Positions 62,835-64,000 of a DNA stretch of 64,000 bases are shown here, piece by piece; within the stretch, counting starts at the first letter, position 1, and every line of letters begins with the position of its first letter. The stretch lies in assembly GCF_023283825.1 (NCBI RefSeq), contig NZ_JAKILD010000003.1:1-64000 (forward strand), read 5' to 3'. The notes below the pieces were generated by a model, which was not told where the DNA came from, did not search any database, and saw nothing but the letters and a program-made list of their open reading frames with translations. The DNA comes from Shewanella olleyana. GTDB lineage: Bacteria > Pseudomonadota > Gammaproteobacteria > Enterobacterales > Shewanellaceae. Made by a program: the position numbers and the translations under genes.

Positions 62835-64000
62835 ATGAAAAAAACATTACTCGCAATTGCATTAGCCTCAACCTTTTTGAGTGCTTGTGGCAGTTCAGAT
62901 GTCAAAGTTAACGACACCACTAAAGCTGAAGCACCAGCAGCAAAAGTCACATCAACCCATGCTGAGTTAGGCGATTTCGGCGTAGATTTAACCGCTCGAA
63001 ATGAAGCCGTTAAACCTGGCGATGATTTCTTTATGTATGCCAGTGGCACTTGGTATGACAACTTTGAAATGCCAGCAGATAAAACCCGCTATGGCGCATT
63101 TACCGCTCTTGGTGAGCGCAGTGAAAAACAAGTTAAAGAAATCATTGATGACATTAGCAGTCGCAGCGACCTTAACGCTGAAGAGCAATTAATTGCCGAC
63201 TTCTACCAGTCATATATGGACACCGACACCATCAATAAATTAGGTATCACACCAATTCAAGGTACGTTAGATACCATTACTGCTGTTAAAAGCACTGATG
63301 ATTTAACCAAGGTATTTGGTAATGCTTGGCTCACTGATGCTGAGTCGCCAATTTCTGGTGGCATGTGGTTTAACCGTTTAGATCCAAACCAATATGAACT
63401 GTCTATTGGCGCTGGTGGATTAGGTTTACCTGATCGCTCGTACTACCTAGAAGACAGCGAACGTTTTGTTAAAATTCGCACAGCTTATGTCAGCCACATT
63501 GCTGAAATGCTGGCTTTTGCAGGCATCAAAGACGGCCAAGCTCGCGCTGAAGCTATTCTTGCGTTAGAAACTAAGATTGCAGAAGGTCAGTGGCCACGTG
63601 AAAAACGCCGTAATCGTGATTTAACCCTCAATCAGGTTAAACGCGCTGACTTAAACAATGAATACCCTAACTTCAACTGGGATTTATTCTTTGAACAATC
63701 AGGTTATCAAATCCCGCAACTTAACGTGTCTCAGCCTGAGCCAATCAAAGCCATGATTGAGCTAGTGAATAACGAGCCGCTGAATGTATGGCAAGATTAC
63801 CTTACCTTCCATACCGTAAGTAATAACGCTGGCCTATTGTCAGAAGATATCTACAACGCAAGCTTTGCGTTTTACGGTAAAGAACTTAGCGGTCAAGAAG
63901 AACCTAAGCCTCGCTGGAAGCGCGCAGTAGCAGAAATGTCAGGTACCCAATCATTAGGGTTTGCTATTGGTAAAGTATATGTGGCGCGTTACTTCCCAGA
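62835..64000 (+). CDS. M13-family metallopeptidase lipoprotein, N-terminal part (runs off window edge)
   Basis: The frame is open from ATG 62835 to the window edge (388 codons). It starts with a lipoprotein signal (FLSACGSSD) and continues with the N-terminal domain of neprilysin-like peptidases: DLTARNEAVKPGDDFFMYAS, GTWYDNFEMPADKTRYGAF, YELSIGAGGLGLPDRSYYLE, WPREKRRNRDLTLNQV. The zinc motifs HExxH and ExxxD lie beyond the edge. Similar to PepO-like secreted endopeptidases of Shewanella. GGAAG lies nine bases upstream. Confidence 0.9.
   Translation, partial: MKKTLLAIALASTFLSACGSSDVKVNDTTKAEAPAAKVTSTHAELGDFGVDLTARNEAVKPGDDFFMYASGTWYDNFEMPADKTRYGAFTALGERSEKQVKEIIDDISSRSDLNAEEQLIADFYQSYMDTDTINKLGITPIQGTLDTITAVKSTDDLTKVFGNAWLTDAESPISGGMWFNRLDPNQYELSIGAGGLGLPDRSYYLEDSERFVKIRTAYVSHIAEMLAFAGIKDGQARAEAILALETKIAEGQWPREKRRNRDLTLNQVKRADLNNEYPNFNWDLFFEQSGYQIPQLNVSQPEPIKAMIELVNNEPLNVWQDYLTFHTVSNNAGLLSEDIYNASFAFYGKELSGQEEPKPRWKRAVAEMSGTQSLGFAIGKVYVARYFP

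Overview
The window looks like chromosome of a marine gammaproteobacterium, most likely Shewanella. The support is a cytoplasmic pepsin homologue of the shewasin type, a split borosin methyltransferase/precursor pair like the one described in Shewanella oneidensis, a Porin_7-type outer-membrane protein, a PA3496-family mini-protein, a holD-rimI pair and an AT-leaning, Shewanella-like gene style. I ran no database search, so genus and families rest on recognised motifs.

Layout. 1-370: right end of an IS1182-type element. 400-1821: holD-rimI embedded in short tandem repeats. 1836-7175: the most interesting block, five minus-strand genes in the order shewasin-like aspartic protease, GNAT acetyltransferase, borosin N-methyltransferase, small borosin-type precursor and TPR diguanylate cyclase, with only 12 nt between the last two. 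7510-13098: a second diguanylate cyclase, a secreted amidohydrolase, YggE and class 1A dihydroorotate dehydrogenase, with two copies of a 265-279 bp MITE-like element. 13356-19376: two fused transporter/substrate-binding proteins on either side of a BshA-like glycosyltransferase. 19473-28029: a third MITE copy, an amidohydrolase, a small outer-membrane protein, FadE, YedK, a small multihaem cytochrome, a DsbA-like protein, PpiC and a sulfotransferase. 28112-35766: DUF2057, a penicillin-acylase-type Ntn hydrolase, a lipoprotein whose 3' end lies in a second MITE family, a DCC-family protein without a normal start codon, an alpha/beta hydrolase, an M14 peptidase and a histidine-kinase remnant. 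36405-43877: a GGDEF-EAL protein, DUF4282, CstA, a modular PL7 alginate lyase behind a long regulatory-looking region, and an EAL-domain remnant. 44031-51110: an SbtA bicarbonate transporter with a divergent LysR regulator, a glycine-zipper protein and an AaeXAB-like efflux operon with its own divergent LysR gene. 51619-64000: PdxY, Nudix hydrolase, porin, YgiW, a pilin-like protein, SDR, PA3496-like protein, GH13 lipoprotein, aldo/keto reductase with divergent LysR regulator, and the start of an M13 peptidase.

How things fit together. The borosin block is proposed as a ribosomally made, backbone N-methylated peptide system: the precursor carries an N-terminal recognition domain, a short hydrophobic core with two cysteines and an acidic tail, and the methyltransferase keeps the active-site tyrosines and arginine of the family. 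The protease and acetyltransferase upstream are candidate maturation enzymes. The downstream cyclase may share a transcript with the precursor, which would link it to c-di-GMP; those links are inference.

Two genome-scale habits stand out. One is MITE-like elements of about 270 bp with nested inverted repeats. The other is short tandem repeats of unrelated sequence and 14-24 bp period, nearly all placed at the 3' ends of genes. Several gene fragments (histidine kinase, EAL domain, an unidentified 3' end) show local gene decay.
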